From: Dactylosporangium aurantiacum
Lineage (GTDB): Bacteria; Actinomycetota; Actinomycetes; Mycobacteriales; Micromonosporaceae
Direction: 5' to 3'
Length of the DNA: 64,000 bases
Assembly (NCBI RefSeq): GCF_000716715.1
Contig: NZ_JNYJ01000007.1
Coordinates: 124,001 to 188,000 of the forward strand
Shown: piece by piece, positions 8,062 through 17,392 of the stretch
Numbering within the stretch: position 1 is the stretch's first letter
How the letters are laid out: each line of letters begins with the position of its first letter
The notes under the pieces: generated by a model
Database searches by the model: none
The model's input: the letters and a program-made list of their open reading frames with translations, nothing else
Told to the model about the DNA's origin: nothing
Program-made: the position numbers and the translations under genes

Positions 8062-8892
8062 ATGGTCGAGTGGGTGCTGTCCGGGTTCGGCGACGAGATC
8101 GACGAGGATCCACGGATCCAGCTGGCGGTGCTGCGCGCGCTGGGCGCCTCCCACGTCGAGGTCCGCAGCGCCTGGGGCGTCAACGTCGCCGACTTCGACG
8201 CCGAGCTGACCACCCGCCTGGCCGCGCTGCTCGCCACGCACGACATGGCGGTGTCGGCGGTCGCGTCCCCGATCGGCAAGAGCGGCGTCTACGACGACCC
8301 CGACGCCGAGCTGGCCAGGCTGCGCGCCGTGATCACCCTCGCGCAGCGGTTGCGCAGCCGGTACGTGCGGATCTTCTCCTTCTACCGCCCACCCGGCATC
8401 GACGTGGCCGCGACCCGCGACACCGTGCTCCGCCGGCTGCGGGCCTTCGCCGACCTCGCCGAACGGGAGCGGGTCGTGCTGGTGCACGAGAACGAGAAGG
8501 ACATCTACGGCGACGTGCCGGCCCGCGTGCTGGACCTGGTCGAGTCGGTCGGCTCGCCGGCGCTGCGGGTCGCCTGGGACAACGCCAACTTCGTGCAGGT
8601 CGGGGTCCGCCCGTTCACCGACGGCTACGCGATGCTGCGCCCGCACCTGGAGTACCTCCAGGTCAAGGACGCCCTGTTCGACGGCGGCGCGGTCGTGCCC
8701 GCCGGCGAGGGCGACGGCGAGCTGCCGCAGACCGTGGCGGCGCTGCGCGCCGACGGCTGGAGCGGGTACGCGTCCCTGGAGCCGCACTTGGCCGACCCCG
8801 CCGACCCGGCCCGGACCGGCCCCGCCGGCTTCGGCCGGGCGGCGCGGGCGTTCGCCGCCCTCACCGCCGCGGCCGGCGTCACGTTACGCTGA
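8062..8892 (+). CDS. Sugar phosphate isomerase/epimerase family protein
   Basis: A 276-residue xylose-isomerase-like TIM-barrel protein. Motifs include the N-terminal GFGDEI, RYVRIFSFY, the metal-ligand region VLVHENEKDIYG, VAWDNANF, YLQVKDAL and a C-terminal SLEPHL with a likely metal-ligand Glu. These match the AP-endonuclease family 2 fold used by sugar isomerases and epimerases; the substrate is not predictable. Start is ATG 8062, preceded by a -10-like GATACT (8049-8054) at the distance expected for a leaderless mRNA. Its last 14 bases overlap the 3' end of the convergent gene at 8879. Confidence 0.85.
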   Translation: MVEWVLSGFGDEIDEDPRIQLAVLRALGASHVEVRSAWGVNVADFDAELTTRLAALLATHDMAVSAVASPIGKSGVYDDPDAELARLRAVITLAQRLRSRYVRIFSFYRPPGIDVAATRDTVLRRLRAFADLAERERVVLVHENEKDIYGDVPARVLDLVESVGSPALRVAWDNANFVQVGVRPFTDGYAMLRPHLEYLQVKDALFDGGAVVPAGEGDGELPQTVAALRADGWSGYASLEPHLADPADPARTGPAGFGRAARAFAALTAAAGVTLR

Positions 8893-9754
8893 TGACCAGG
8901 TCCGGGTCGACGGCCAGGGCGATCATCTGCTCGACGGTGACCGGCAGCTCGGCCCGGCCACCCGGACGGAACAGGCTGAAGTTGCGCACCTCGACGGTGA
9001 CGCCGGTCCCGTCGGCGGTGGTGACGTCCACCCGCGCGATCCGCTTGCCGCCCTCGTCCTGGAAGTACGGCATGACGACGACCTTCTCGCCGTGCGGCCC
9101 GGCACGCACCTCGCACCGCTCCCGGTCCGCCGCGTCGCCCGGGCACTGCTGGAACTGCCCGATCCCGTAGCCCGGCGGCCACGGCCGGCCGTCCTCGGCG
9201 AGCGGGCCGATCGGCTTGCCCACGGCGACCGCCACGGTCCCGATACCGGCGGCGTCGCGCAGGTCCGGTCCGGTGACGAACCTGGCGGCGTACCGGTCGG
9301 CGGCCCCGCCCGGCGTGCCGAACTCGAACGGCCCGGTCGCCTGCAGGTTGACCGGCGTGTCGAGGAACGTGGTGCCCTTCGCCGCGGCGGCCCGCAGGTG
9401 CCGCTCGACCGCGCCGCTGAGCCGGGCCGCCTGGGCGGCGTTCCAGGCCTCGGCCGGGACGCCCGGGGTGGCGGTGGTCCCGTAGCCCGGCGTCGGCGAC
9501 GTCTCGGCGCTCGGCGGTGCCGCGCTCGACGGCGGCCTCCTGCTGGGCGGCGGGTCGGGGATGCCGCCCTGCCCCGGCGCCGTCGCGGCAACGAATCCGA
9601 CGACGCCGAGCGTGGCCGTGACGGCGAGGCTCGCGCCGGCCATGGTGAGGCGCCGCCGGATCCGTCCGCCGCGCACGATCCCGTCGACGTCGAGCCGAGG
9701 CGGGGGACCGGGCTCGGCATCAATGGCAGCGTCGAACTGCGCCCGGATGCTCAT
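8879..9754 (-). CDS. Membrane protein partner of the SigE-family sigma factor
   Basis: A 291-residue protein with a short basic cytoplasmic N terminus (1-36), one transmembrane helix (about 38-58), a Pro/Ser-rich linker (65-100) and an extracytoplasmic domain (100-291) of unknown fold. The arrangement matches the accessory membrane proteins often encoded next to SigE-family sigma factors in Micromonosporaceae, which may act as anti-sigma factors. No zinc anti-sigma motif (HxxxCxxC) is present, so the role is an inference from position. It lies 61 bp downstream of the sigma gene on the same strand, and its 3' end overlaps the convergent isomerase-like gene by 14 bp. Confidence 0.75.
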   Translation of the reverse strand: MSIRAQFDAAIDAEPGPPPRLDVDGIVRGGRIRRRLTMAGASLAVTATLGVVGFVAATAPGQGGIPDPPPSRRPPSSAAPPSAETSPTPGYGTTATPGVPAEAWNAAQAARLSGAVERHLRAAAAKGTTFLDTPVNLQATGPFEFGTPGGAADRYAARFVTGPDLRDAAGIGTVAVAVGKPIGPLAEDGRPWPPGYGIGQFQQCPGDAADRERCEVRAGPHGEKVVVMPYFQDEGGKRIARVDVTTADGTGVTVEVRNFSLFRPGGRAELPVTVEQMIALAVDPDLVISVT

Positions 9755-9815
9755 GCCGTCACCTCCACTGCGCTCCGGCGCCGGCCTCGCGGGCCTCCGC
9801 TGCGCTCCGGCCCGC

Positions 9816-10289
9816 TCATGCCTGCTCCTTCGCCGCGCGCAGCGTCGTCAGGCCCTTGGCCGCCTGGCTCTTCACCGTGCCGGTGCTGATGCCGAGCAGC
9901 TCCGCCGTCTGCTCCACGGACAGGTCGCAGTAGTACCGCAGCACCACCACCGCGCGGCGGCCCGCCGGGAGGCACTGCAGCAGGGCGAGGAGGTCCTGCC
10001 GGTCCTCGACACCCGAGGGGTCGACGTGCACCCCGTCGGGCAGGACGTCGAACGGGTCCTCCCGCCGCCACGGCCGCCGGCGCTCGTCGAGCCACGCGTT
10101 GGTCAGCACGCCCCGGGCGTACGCGGCCGGGTTGTCCGCCGCGCTCACCCGGCGCCAGTGCCGGAACAGCTTCGTCAGCGTGATCGACACCAGGTCGTCG
10201 GCGGCGTGCCAGTCGCGGCACAGCAGATACGCGGTCCGGCGCAGCTGGTCGCCCTGTGCGGCGACGAACGCGCGGAACTCTGCCTCCAT
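9816..10289 (-). CDS. SigE-family RNA polymerase sigma factor (ECF type)
   Basis: A 157-residue ECF sigma factor. Region 2 includes LRRTAYLLCRDWHAADDLV and LTKLFRHWRRV, followed by NPAAYARGVLTNAWLDERRR. Region 4 has LPAGRRAVVVLRYYCDLS and the helix-turn-helix VEQTAELLGISTGTVKSQAAKGLTTLR. The length and the two-region layout match the actinobacterial SigE/ECF41-like short class. Start is ATG 10289. It is the first gene of a likely two-gene operon with the membrane protein at 8879-9754. Confidence 0.92.
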   Translation of the reverse strand: MEAEFRAFVAAQGDQLRRTAYLLCRDWHAADDLVSITLTKLFRHWRRVSAADNPAAYARGVLTNAWLDERRRPWRREDPFDVLPDGVHVDPSGVEDRQDLLALLQCLPAGRRAVVVLRYYCDLSVEQTAELLGISTGTVKSQAAKGLTTLRAAKEQA

Positions 10290-10374
10290 ACCCAGGACGA
10301 CGACGGGGGCGGCGCCGCGGGTTGCCCGCGCCCGCACTGGCGGCTTGCCGACTGTGTCCGCGCGATGTCGTTGC

Positions 10375-10380
10375 TACGGT
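10375..10380 (+). promoter_or_regulatory. -10 box TACGGT, leaderless start at 10389
   Basis: TACGGT ends 8 nt before the ATG of the EEP-family gene, and no Shine-Dalgarno is present. One of a series of such sites in this window. Confidence 0.55.
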
Positions 10381-10388
10381 CCGTAGTC

Positions 10389-11561
10389 ATGCGGCTCGCG
10401 ACGTACAACGTGGAGAACCTGTTCGCCCGCGCCAGGGCACTCGACCCGGCCGACCCCGCGAAGGGCCAGCCGGCGCTGTCAGCGTACGAGGAGTTCAACC
10501 GCGTCGCCGCCCAGCCGGTGTACTCCGAGGACGACAAGGCCACGATGCTGGCCGCCCTGGAGACGCTGCGGGTGTTCGTGCGCACCCGCGCCGGCCGGCG
10601 GCCCAACCCGGACCTGTTCGGCGACGCGTTCGCGGTGCTGCGGGAGAACCGGGGCGACTTCCTGGCCGCGCCCACCGACGCCGAGCCGCGCATCGTGGCG
10701 ACCGGCCGGTCGTCCTGGAACGGCTGGGTCGACCTCATCGTCGACCCCGTCGACGAGACCGCCACCCGGATGACCGCCCGGGTCGTCGCCGACGTCGCCG
10801 CCGACGTGCTGTGCGTGGTGGAGGCCGAGAGCCGCCCCTCGCTGGTGCGGTTCAACGAGGAGCTGCTCGGCGGCCGGTACGCCCACGCCATGCTGGTCGA
10901 CGGCAACGACCCGCGCGGCATCGACGTCGGGCTCTACTGCGTCGCCGGTGTCGGGATCGACTGGGTGCGCAGCCACGTCGACGTGCCCGACCCGGTGACC
11001 GGCCGCCGCCTGTTCAGCCGCGACTGTCCCGTGTACCGCCTGCTGCTGCCGTCCGGCGAGGTGCTGTACGTCCTGCTCAACCACCTGAAGAGCCAGTCCT
11101 TCACCAGCGGCGACCCGGACCCGCTGCGGACCCGGCAGGCGACCCAGGTCCGGGCGATCTACGACGGGCTGCGCGCCGCCGGCGCCGAGCACGTCGCGGT
11201 CATGGGCGACTTCAACAAGCGCCCCGACCACGCCTCGCTGCGGCCCCTGCTCGGCCCCGACTCGCCGCTGGTCGACGCGTACACGCTGCCGGCGTTCTCC
11301 GGCCTGTTCGACCCGCTGGACCGCGACCGGGAGCGCCCCGGCAGCTTCCAGTCGTGCACGATCGGCAACCGGCTGGACTACATCCTGCTGTCGCCGGAGC
11401 TGGCGCGGCGGGTCACCGACGGCGGGGTCTTCCGCCGCGGCCTGTGGGGCACGCCGTCCAACGTGAAGCGGCCACGGCTGTGGGACGCGTACCCCGAGAT
11501 CACCGCCGCCCGGCACGCCGCGTCCGACCACGGTGCGGTCTGGGTCGAGGTTGACCTGTAG
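10389..11561 (+). CDS. Endonuclease/exonuclease/phosphatase family protein
   Basis: A 390-residue EEP-superfamily hydrolase. The N-terminal YNVENLF motif (5-11) holds the metal-binding Asn; later motifs are CVVEAESRPSL (metal-ligand Glu), LLNHLKSQS, GDFNKRPDH, RLDYILLSPEL and the C-terminal SDHGAVW with the catalytic Asp/His pair. Family members cleave phosphodiesters in nucleic acids, lipids or nucleotides; the substrate is not predictable. The ATG at 10389 immediately precedes the conserved motif. It lies upstream of and on the same strand as ychF, 9 bp away, but ychF appears to have its own promoter. Confidence 0.88.
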   Translation: MRLATYNVENLFARARALDPADPAKGQPALSAYEEFNRVAAQPVYSEDDKATMLAALETLRVFVRTRAGRRPNPDLFGDAFAVLRENRGDFLAAPTDAEPRIVATGRSSWNGWVDLIVDPVDETATRMTARVVADVAADVLCVVEAESRPSLVRFNEELLGGRYAHAMLVDGNDPRGIDVGLYCVAGVGIDWVRSHVDVPDPVTGRRLFSRDCPVYRLLLPSGEVLYVLLNHLKSQSFTSGDPDPLRTRQATQVRAIYDGLRAAGAEHVAVMGDFNKRPDHASLRPLLGPDSPLVDAYTLPAFSGLFDPLDRDRERPGSFQSCTIGNRLDYILLSPELARRVTDGGVFRRGLWGTPSNVKRPRLWDAYPEITAARHAASDHGAVWVEVDL

Positions 11562-11564
11562 CTT
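11559..11564 (+). promoter_or_regulatory. -10 box TAGCTT, leaderless start at 11571
   Basis: TAGCTT overlaps the stop codon of the preceding gene (TAG 11559-11561) and ends 6 nt before the GTG of ychF; no Shine-Dalgarno is present. Confidence 0.5.
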
Positions 11565-11570
11565 TTACGC

Positions 11571-12645
<1,075 letters not shown>

Positions 12646-12656
<11 letters not shown>

Positions 12657-13017
12657 CGGGCAGCAGTGCGTCCAGGTCGACCGTCACCGCGAACGGCCTG
12701 GACACCCGCAGCTCGCCGCGATGGACGCCGGTCGGCGCATACAGCCGGGTGGGTTCGTCGAGCTCGTACGTGTGCACGACCGGCAGAGACTGCTCTTCCT
12801 CGACCCGCCAGTAGTGGGCGATGCCGGCCTCCGCGTACTTGCGGAGCTTGACCGTCCGGTCGCGGTACGCCGATTCCGGCGAGACCACCTCGACCACCAG
12901 CAGCACCGTGTCGGGCGTGAAGTAGGTGTGGCGGGGGGCTTCGGGGAGGTGGTCGAGGTCGTCGGCGAGCCACCCCTCCAGCCGGGGTGGGCGCATCCAG
13001 TCGGGCACGGCGGTCAT
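12646..13017 (-). pseudogene. Uma2-family endonuclease with internal in-frame deletion
   Basis: Only 123 residues instead of the usual 180-200. The N terminus (MTAVPDWMRPP...DLPEAPRHT-like) and the C-terminal half (TVLLVVEVVSPES, RKYAEAGIAHYWRVE, LDLDALLP-type end) are typical of Uma2/DUF820. The segment that normally begins ELIDG and carries the first catalytic Glu and the E-P-D motif is absent: residue 31 (Thr) joins directly to YFTPDTV. About 60-65 residues appear deleted without a frameshift, so nuclease activity is probably lost. ATG 13017 has a -10-like TACGGT 6 nt upstream. It could still be expressed as a small protein. Confidence 0.7.
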
Positions 13018-13023
13018 GCCGTC

Positions 13024-13029
13024 ACCGTA
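13024..13029 (-). promoter_or_regulatory. -10 box TACGGT, leaderless start at 13017
   Basis: On the minus strand TACGGT ends 6 nt before the ATG of the Uma2-like gene; no Shine-Dalgarno. Confidence 0.5.
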
Positions 13030-13053
13030 GCTGGCCGGTGACGGTCCGGGGTT

Positions 13054-13365
13054 TCAGGCGGCGCCGGCGATGATCGTGCGGTAGAGGTCCTCGATCCGGG
13101 CGGCCAGGGTGACCTCGCCGGGGGACAGGTCCGACATACCGGGCACGCGCAGGCGGATCTGGGTGCGGCCGTCGAGACGGCGCACGTCGGGGCGTACCTG
13201 AAGCGCGTCAGCGACGATCTTCATACGCTCGGTGAGTGCCGCATGCTGGGAATCGTCCAGGTGCAGCGTGCGGCGAATCTCTCCGCCGTCGTGCGTCCAG
13301 CCTTGCAACAAGGCCAGCGCATCGCTGAGATAGTCACGGTGCTGTTCGCTCCGCCGGGCCCGCAT
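13054..13365 (-). CDS. Pterin carbinolamine dehydratase-like protein, catalytic His lost
   Basis: A 103-residue protein whose layout matches PCD/DCoH: GWTHDGGEIRRTLHL resembles the first strands, RMKIVADALQVRPDV the recognition helix, and GEVTLAARIEDLYRTI the C-terminal helix. In true PCDs the helix ends in HHPD, as in the paralogue at 21219-21500; here the equivalent is VRPD (57-60), so the two active-site histidines are missing. The protein is probably not a dehydratase and may have a binding or regulatory role; DCoH has a known non-catalytic function in animals. The ATG at 13365 has GGGAGGG upstream. Confidence 0.65.
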   Translation of the reverse strand: MRARRSEQHRDYLSDALALLQGWTHDGGEIRRTLHLDDSQHAALTERMKIVADALQVRPDVRRLDGRTQIRLRVPGMSDLSPGEVTLAARIEDLYRTIIAGAA

Positions 13366-13571
13366 GTCGACCTACCCTCCCGCGGCATCGTTGCCGGCTT
13401 GTGGCCGTTTCGAAGCCTGCCCGTCATCAACGGTGACTGCAAGTCTCCTGGGCGACTGGTGGATCTGTCCACGGCCACATTTCCCTCGTCTGGTGAACAA
13501 CAGGGCAGAGCCAACCACCGGAACTTCATTTCGATCTGGCACCCTGGTTGCCCGTGCAGACCGAACGGTTG

Positions 13572-13970
13572 ATGCCAAGGATCATCGTCGGCGCCGCGAT
13601 CATCTCGGATGGTCGCGTCCTGGCCTGTGAGCGAGCCTTACCGCCCGAAATGGCCGGAAGGTGGGAGTTTCCCGGGGGGAAGGTGGACCCGGGGGAGACG
13701 GAGGAGCAGGCGCTGGTCCGTGAGTGCCAGGAGGAGCTCGGGGTCGAGGTCGAGGTCGGCGCCCGCGTGGGCGATGACATCACGATGCTCGACGGCGCCG
13801 CGATTCTCAAGGTCTACCTTGCCCGGCTGGTGAACGGGGCGATGCCCGTACCGCTGGAGCACAGCGACATCAGGTGGCTGGCGGGCGACGAGCTCGACTC
13901 GGTGCCGTGGCTGCCGGCCGACGCACCGATCGTCGTGGCGCTGCTGCCGTTGCTACCGTCGACGCCGTGA
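13572..13970 (+). CDS. Nudix hydrolase, MutT-type
   Basis: A 132-residue MutT-like protein. It starts PRIIVGAAIISDGRVLACERA, with GRWEFPGGKVDPGE leading into a full Nudix box (GX5EX7REUXEEXGU: GGKVDPGETEEQALVRECQEELGV). Length and the AAI...W.FPGG pattern match 8-oxo-dGTP/(d)CTP diphosphatases. ATG 13572 was chosen as it abuts the conserved core; GTG 13554 and TTG 13548 are upstream alternatives. Its last bases overlap the GTG of the DUF1990 gene (GTGA at 13967-13970). Confidence 0.9.
   Translation: MPRIIVGAAIISDGRVLACERALPPEMAGRWEFPGGKVDPGETEEQALVRECQEELGVEVEVGARVGDDITMLDGAAILKVYLARLVNGAMPVPLEHSDIRWLAGDELDSVPWLPADAPIVVALLPLLPSTP
13954..13959 (+). promoter_or_regulatory. -10 box TACCGT, leaderless start at 13967
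   Basis: TACCGT lies inside the last codons of the Nudix gene and ends 7 nt before the GTG of the DUF1990 gene; no Shine-Dalgarno. Confidence 0.5.
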
Positions 13971-14470
13971 CCGTCACCTATCCCGAGATCGGCGCCACCC
14001 GCGAAGGCCCCCTGCCGGCCGGCTACCACCACGTGACCCGCCGGGTGAGGGTCGGGCAAGGGCACGAGGCGTTCGTCGCCGCAGCGGACGCCCTGGCCCG
14101 CTGGCAGCCGCAGCGCGGCGCCGGGCTGCGGCTGCGCAGCGACGCCGACCGGGTCGCACTCGGTGGCCGGTTCTCGACCGGGATCGGCGTGGGGCCGCTG
14201 CGGCTGTGGGTGCCGTGCCTGATCGTGTGGGTCGTCGACGAGCCGGAGCGGTACGGGTTCGGCTTCGGCACGCTGCCCGGGCACGTGGAGATGGGCGAGG
14301 AGTCGTTCCTGCTCAAGGTCGAGCCAGGCGGCGAGGTGTGGTTCGAGATCAGGGCGTTCAGCCGGCCGGCCAAGTGGTGGGTCCGGCTCGGCAACCCCGT
14401 GGCGAAGCTCGTCCAGTCACGGGTCACCGACCGCTACGCGAAGGCCATGCAGAAGGCGCCCCGGCCGTAG
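13967..14470 (+). CDS. DUF1990 family protein
   Basis: A 167-residue protein matching DUF1990/UPF0548: an early GYHHVTRRVRVGQG, a middle WVPCLIVWVVDEP, the signature GFGFGTLPGHVEMGEESFLL and a C-terminal FSRPAKWWVRLG, then VTDRYAKAM. The family is widespread in actinobacteria and has no established biochemical function; its fold may be START-like. GTG 13967 overlaps the Nudix stop. The stop codon lies within a hairpin terminator at 14455-14480. Confidence 0.85.
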   Translation: MTVTYPEIGATREGPLPAGYHHVTRRVRVGQGHEAFVAAADALARWQPQRGAGLRLRSDADRVALGGRFSTGIGVGPLRLWVPCLIVWVVDEPERYGFGFGTLPGHVEMGEESFLLKVEPGGEVWFEIRAFSRPAKWWVRLGNPVAKLVQSRVTDRYAKAMQKAPRP

Positions 14471-14480
14471 CCGGGGCGCC
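14455..14480. terminator. Bidirectional hairpin terminator
   Basis: A perfect 11-bp stem (14455-14465 with 14470-14480) and CGTA loop between the convergent DUF1990 and sdhB genes. It includes the DUF1990 stop codon. Confidence 0.7.
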
Positions 14481-14494
14481 CTCGGTGCGACGGG

Positions 14495-15517
14495 TCAGTG
14501 GCCGTCCCCGCCGGGGCCCGACGGGTGCTGGTACCGCAGCTGCTCGGGCGGCAGCGGGAACACCTGGTCGTCGCCGAACGGCGAGCTGGCCGCCGCCCGG
14601 TCCAGGGTGAGCTCCGCCACCGTGAGCTTGCCGTCGGCGCCGACCGGCGCCTCCTGCGGCACGGGGCCCTCCTGGTGCCAGTTGCTGCTGGTGTCCGCGA
14701 CCGCGAGATCGCCCGACTGCGTCTTGCTGCTCGACACGGGGCGCGCCGGCACGGGCTCGTCCAGCTGGTCACGACGGAAGATCTTGCGTCCGAGCCAGGT
14801 CACCGGGTCGTACCTCCGATCGACAACACGTTCCTTCATCGGGATGATCGCATTGTCAGTGATTTTGATGTGCTCGGGGCAGACTTCGGTGCAGCACTTC
14901 GTGATGTTGCAGTAGCCCAGGCCCTGCTCCGCCTGCGCCAGCTCCTTGCGGTCGTCACGGGCGTCGAGCGGGTGCATGTCCAGCTCGGCGGCCCGGATGA
15001 AGAACCGCGGACCCGAGAACGCCGGCTTGTTCTCCTCGTGGTCCCGGATCACGTGACACACGTTCTGGCACAGGAAGCACTCGATGCACTTGCGGAACTC
15101 CTGCGAGCGCTCCACGTCGACCTGCTGCATCCGGTACTCGCCGGGCGCGACACCCGCCGGCGGCGCGAACGCGGGCAGCTCGCGGGCCTTCTGGTAGTTG
15201 AAGTTGACATTGGTCACGAGGTCACGGATGACCGGGAACGTCCGCAGCGGCGTCACCGTCACCGTCTCGGACTCCTCGAACGTCGACATCCGGGTCATGC
15301 AGCCCAGCCGCGGCTTGCCGTTGATCTCCATCGAGCAGGAGCCGCACTTGCCGGCCTTGCAGTTCCACCGCACGGCCAGGTCGGGGGTTTGGGTGGCCTG
15401 CAGCCGGTGGATGACGTCGAGCACGACCTCGCCCTCGTTGACCTCCACCTGGAAGTCCTGCAGCGAACCGCCGGTGTCGTCGCCGCGCCAGACGCGGAAG
15501 TGGCGTTTGGTGCCCAT
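14495..15517 (-). CDS. sdhB: Succinate dehydrogenase iron-sulfur subunit
   Basis: A 340-residue protein. The [2Fe-2S] domain has CKAGKCGSC and a following RLGC. The C-terminal ferredoxin domain has CIECFLCQNVC and CCTEVCPEHI for the [4Fe-4S] and [3Fe-4S] centres. About 85 residues after the usual end (from around 255) form a Cys-free, Pro/Ser-rich extension not found in typical 240-260 residue SdhB proteins. ATG 15517 overlaps the sdhA stop (TGATG). It passes electrons from the flavoprotein to the quinone site of the sdhC anchor, on the cytoplasmic side of the membrane. Confidence 0.95.
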   Translation of the reverse strand: MGTKRHFRVWRGDDTGGSLQDFQVEVNEGEVVLDVIHRLQATQTPDLAVRWNCKAGKCGSCSMEINGKPRLGCMTRMSTFEESETVTVTPLRTFPVIRDLVTNVNFNYQKARELPAFAPPAGVAPGEYRMQQVDVERSQEFRKCIECFLCQNVCHVIRDHEENKPAFSGPRFFIRAAELDMHPLDARDDRKELAQAEQGLGYCNITKCCTEVCPEHIKITDNAIIPMKERVVDRRYDPVTWLGRKIFRRDQLDEPVPARPVSSSKTQSGDLAVADTSSNWHQEGPVPQEAPVGADGKLTVAELTLDRAAASSPFGDDQVFPLPPEQLRYQHPSGPGGDGH

Positions 15518-17382
15518 CACAGCTCCTCGTCGGTCATGTACTTGGCGAGCTCGCTCTGGTCGAACAGGCCCTGCAGCTCGGGACGCATCACCGGCAGCGG
15601 CTTGTGCTCCAGTCGTACGTCCTCACCGTCCAGGGAGCAGACCAGGTTCACCTTGCGCCACTTCGGGTCCATCTTGGGGAAGTCCTCGCGGGTGTGCCCG
15701 CCGCGCGACTCCGTGCGCTCCAGCGCCGCCTTCGCCGTGCACTCCGACACGATGATCATGTTGCGCAGGTCCAGCGCGAGGTGCCAGCCCGGGTTGTACC
15801 GGCGCCCGCCGCTCACACCCACCTTCTTGACCCGCTCCTTGAGCTCCGCCAGCCGCGTGATCGACTCCCGCAGCTCGCCGTCGCGCCGGATGATGCCGAC
15901 CAGCACGCCCATGATCTCCTGCAGGTCGTGGTGCAGGACGTACGGGTTCTCCCCGGCGTCCGCCCGCGCGAGGGGCGCCAGCGCCGTCTCCACGGCCGCG
16001 TCGACCGCCGCGGCGGACGGCCGGCGCCGGCCGATCCGGTCGGCGTGCGCGGCCGCGTGCTCACCGGCCCGCTTGCCGAACACCAGCAGGTCCGACAGCG
16101 AGTTGCCGCCGAGCCGGTTGGAGCCGTGCATGCCGCCGGAGACCTCACCGGCCGCGAACAGCCCGGCCACCGAGGCCGCGGTCGTGTCGGCGTCGACCTC
16201 GACGCCGCCCATCACGTAGTGGCAGGTCGGGCCGACCTCCATGGGCTGCTTGGTGATGTCGACGTCGGCCAGCTCCTTGAACTGGTGGTACATCGACGGC
16301 AGCCGCTTGCGGATCTGCTCGGCCGGCAGCCGGCTGGCGATGTCCAGCAGCACGCCACCCGCCTTCGTGCCGCGGCCCGCCTTGACCTCGCTGTTGATCG
16401 CCCGGGCGACCTCGTCACGCGGCAGCAGCTCCGGGGGGCGCCGGTTGTTGTCCGGGTCGGAGTACCAGCGGTCGGCCTCCTCCTCGGTGTCCGCGTACTG
16501 CTTGCGGAACACGTCGGGCACGTAGTCGAACATGAACCGCTTGCCCTCGGTGTTGCGCAGCACGCCGCCGTCACCGCGGACCGACTCCGTCACCAGGATG
16601 CCCTTGACCGACGGCGGCCAGACCATGCCGGTGGGGTGGAACTGCAGGAACTCCATGTTGATCAGCGTCGCGCCGGTGCGCAGGGCCAGGGCGTGGCCGT
16701 CGCCGGTGTACTCCCACGAGTTGGAGGTCACCTTGTACGACTTGCCGACGCCGCCCGTCGCCAGGACGATCGCGGCGCTCTCGAACAGCACGAAGTCGCC
16801 GGACTCGCGGTAGTAACCGAACGCGCCGGACACGGCGCCGTCCTCCACGAACAGCTCCGTGATCGTGCACTCCTGGAAGACCCGGATGCGCGCCTCGTAG
16901 TCGCCGTGCTCGGCGAAGTCCTCCTGCTGCAGCGACACGATCTTCTGCTGCAGCGTGCGGATCAGCTCCAGGCCGGTGCGGTCGCCGACGTGCGCCAGCC
17001 GCGGGTACTCGTGACCGCCGAAGTTGCGCTGGCTGATCCGGCCGTCCTTGGTGCGGTCGAACAGCGCGCCGTAGGTCTCCAGCTCCCAGATGCGGTCCGG
17101 GGCCTCCTTGGCGTGCAGCTCCGCCATCCGGAAGTTGTTGAGGAACTTCCCGCCGCGCATCGTGTCGCGGAAGTGGACCTGCCAGTTGTCGCGCGGGTTG
17201 ACGTTGCCCATCGCCGCGGCGGCGCCGCCCTCGGCCATGACGGTGTGCGCCTTGCCGAACAGCGACTTGGAGATGATGGCGGTCTTCTTGCCGGCGAGCC
17301 GAGCCTCGATCGCGGCGCGCAGCCCGGCGCCACCGGCACCGATGACCACGACGTCGTAGGTGTGTCGCTCGATGTTCGTCAT
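15517..17382 (-). CDS. sdhA: Succinate dehydrogenase flavoprotein subunit
   Basis: A 621-residue FAD-dependent dehydrogenase: dinucleotide motif GAGGAGLRAA near 15-24, the flavinylation-region SLFGKAHTVMAEGG, FHPTGMV, the active-site RGDGGVLRN and the C-terminal GGMHGSNRLGGNSLSDLLVFG. It oxidises succinate to fumarate. Gene order C-A-B, the roughly 275-residue single anchor and the absence of sdhD match the mycobacterial Sdh1 type (Rv0247c-Rv0249c). ATG 17382 is 10 nt downstream of the sdhC stop. Confidence 0.96.
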   Translation of the reverse strand: MTNIERHTYDVVVIGAGGAGLRAAIEARLAGKKTAIISKSLFGKAHTVMAEGGAAAAMGNVNPRDNWQVHFRDTMRGGKFLNNFRMAELHAKEAPDRIWELETYGALFDRTKDGRISQRNFGGHEYPRLAHVGDRTGLELIRTLQQKIVSLQQEDFAEHGDYEARIRVFQECTITELFVEDGAVSGAFGYYRESGDFVLFESAAIVLATGGVGKSYKVTSNSWEYTGDGHALALRTGATLINMEFLQFHPTGMVWPPSVKGILVTESVRGDGGVLRNTEGKRFMFDYVPDVFRKQYADTEEEADRWYSDPDNNRRPPELLPRDEVARAINSEVKAGRGTKAGGVLLDIASRLPAEQIRKRLPSMYHQFKELADVDITKQPMEVGPTCHYVMGGVEVDADTTAASVAGLFAAGEVSGGMHGSNRLGGNSLSDLLVFGKRAGEHAAAHADRIGRRRPSAAAVDAAVETALAPLARADAGENPYVLHHDLQEIMGVLVGIIRRDGELRESITRLAELKERVKKVGVSGGRRYNPGWHLALDLRNMIIVSECTAKAALERTESRGGHTREDFPKMDPKWRKVNLVCSLDGEDVRLEHKPLPVMRPELQGLFDQSELAKYMTDEEL

Positions 17383-17392
17383 GGATGAGTCC

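Noticed and set aside
15604..17388. Long open frame (594 codons) on the plus strand opposite sdhA
   Set aside because: It mirrors the clear flavoprotein sdhA; its translation is Arg/Val/Gln-rich with no motif, as expected for the antisense of a GC-rich gene.
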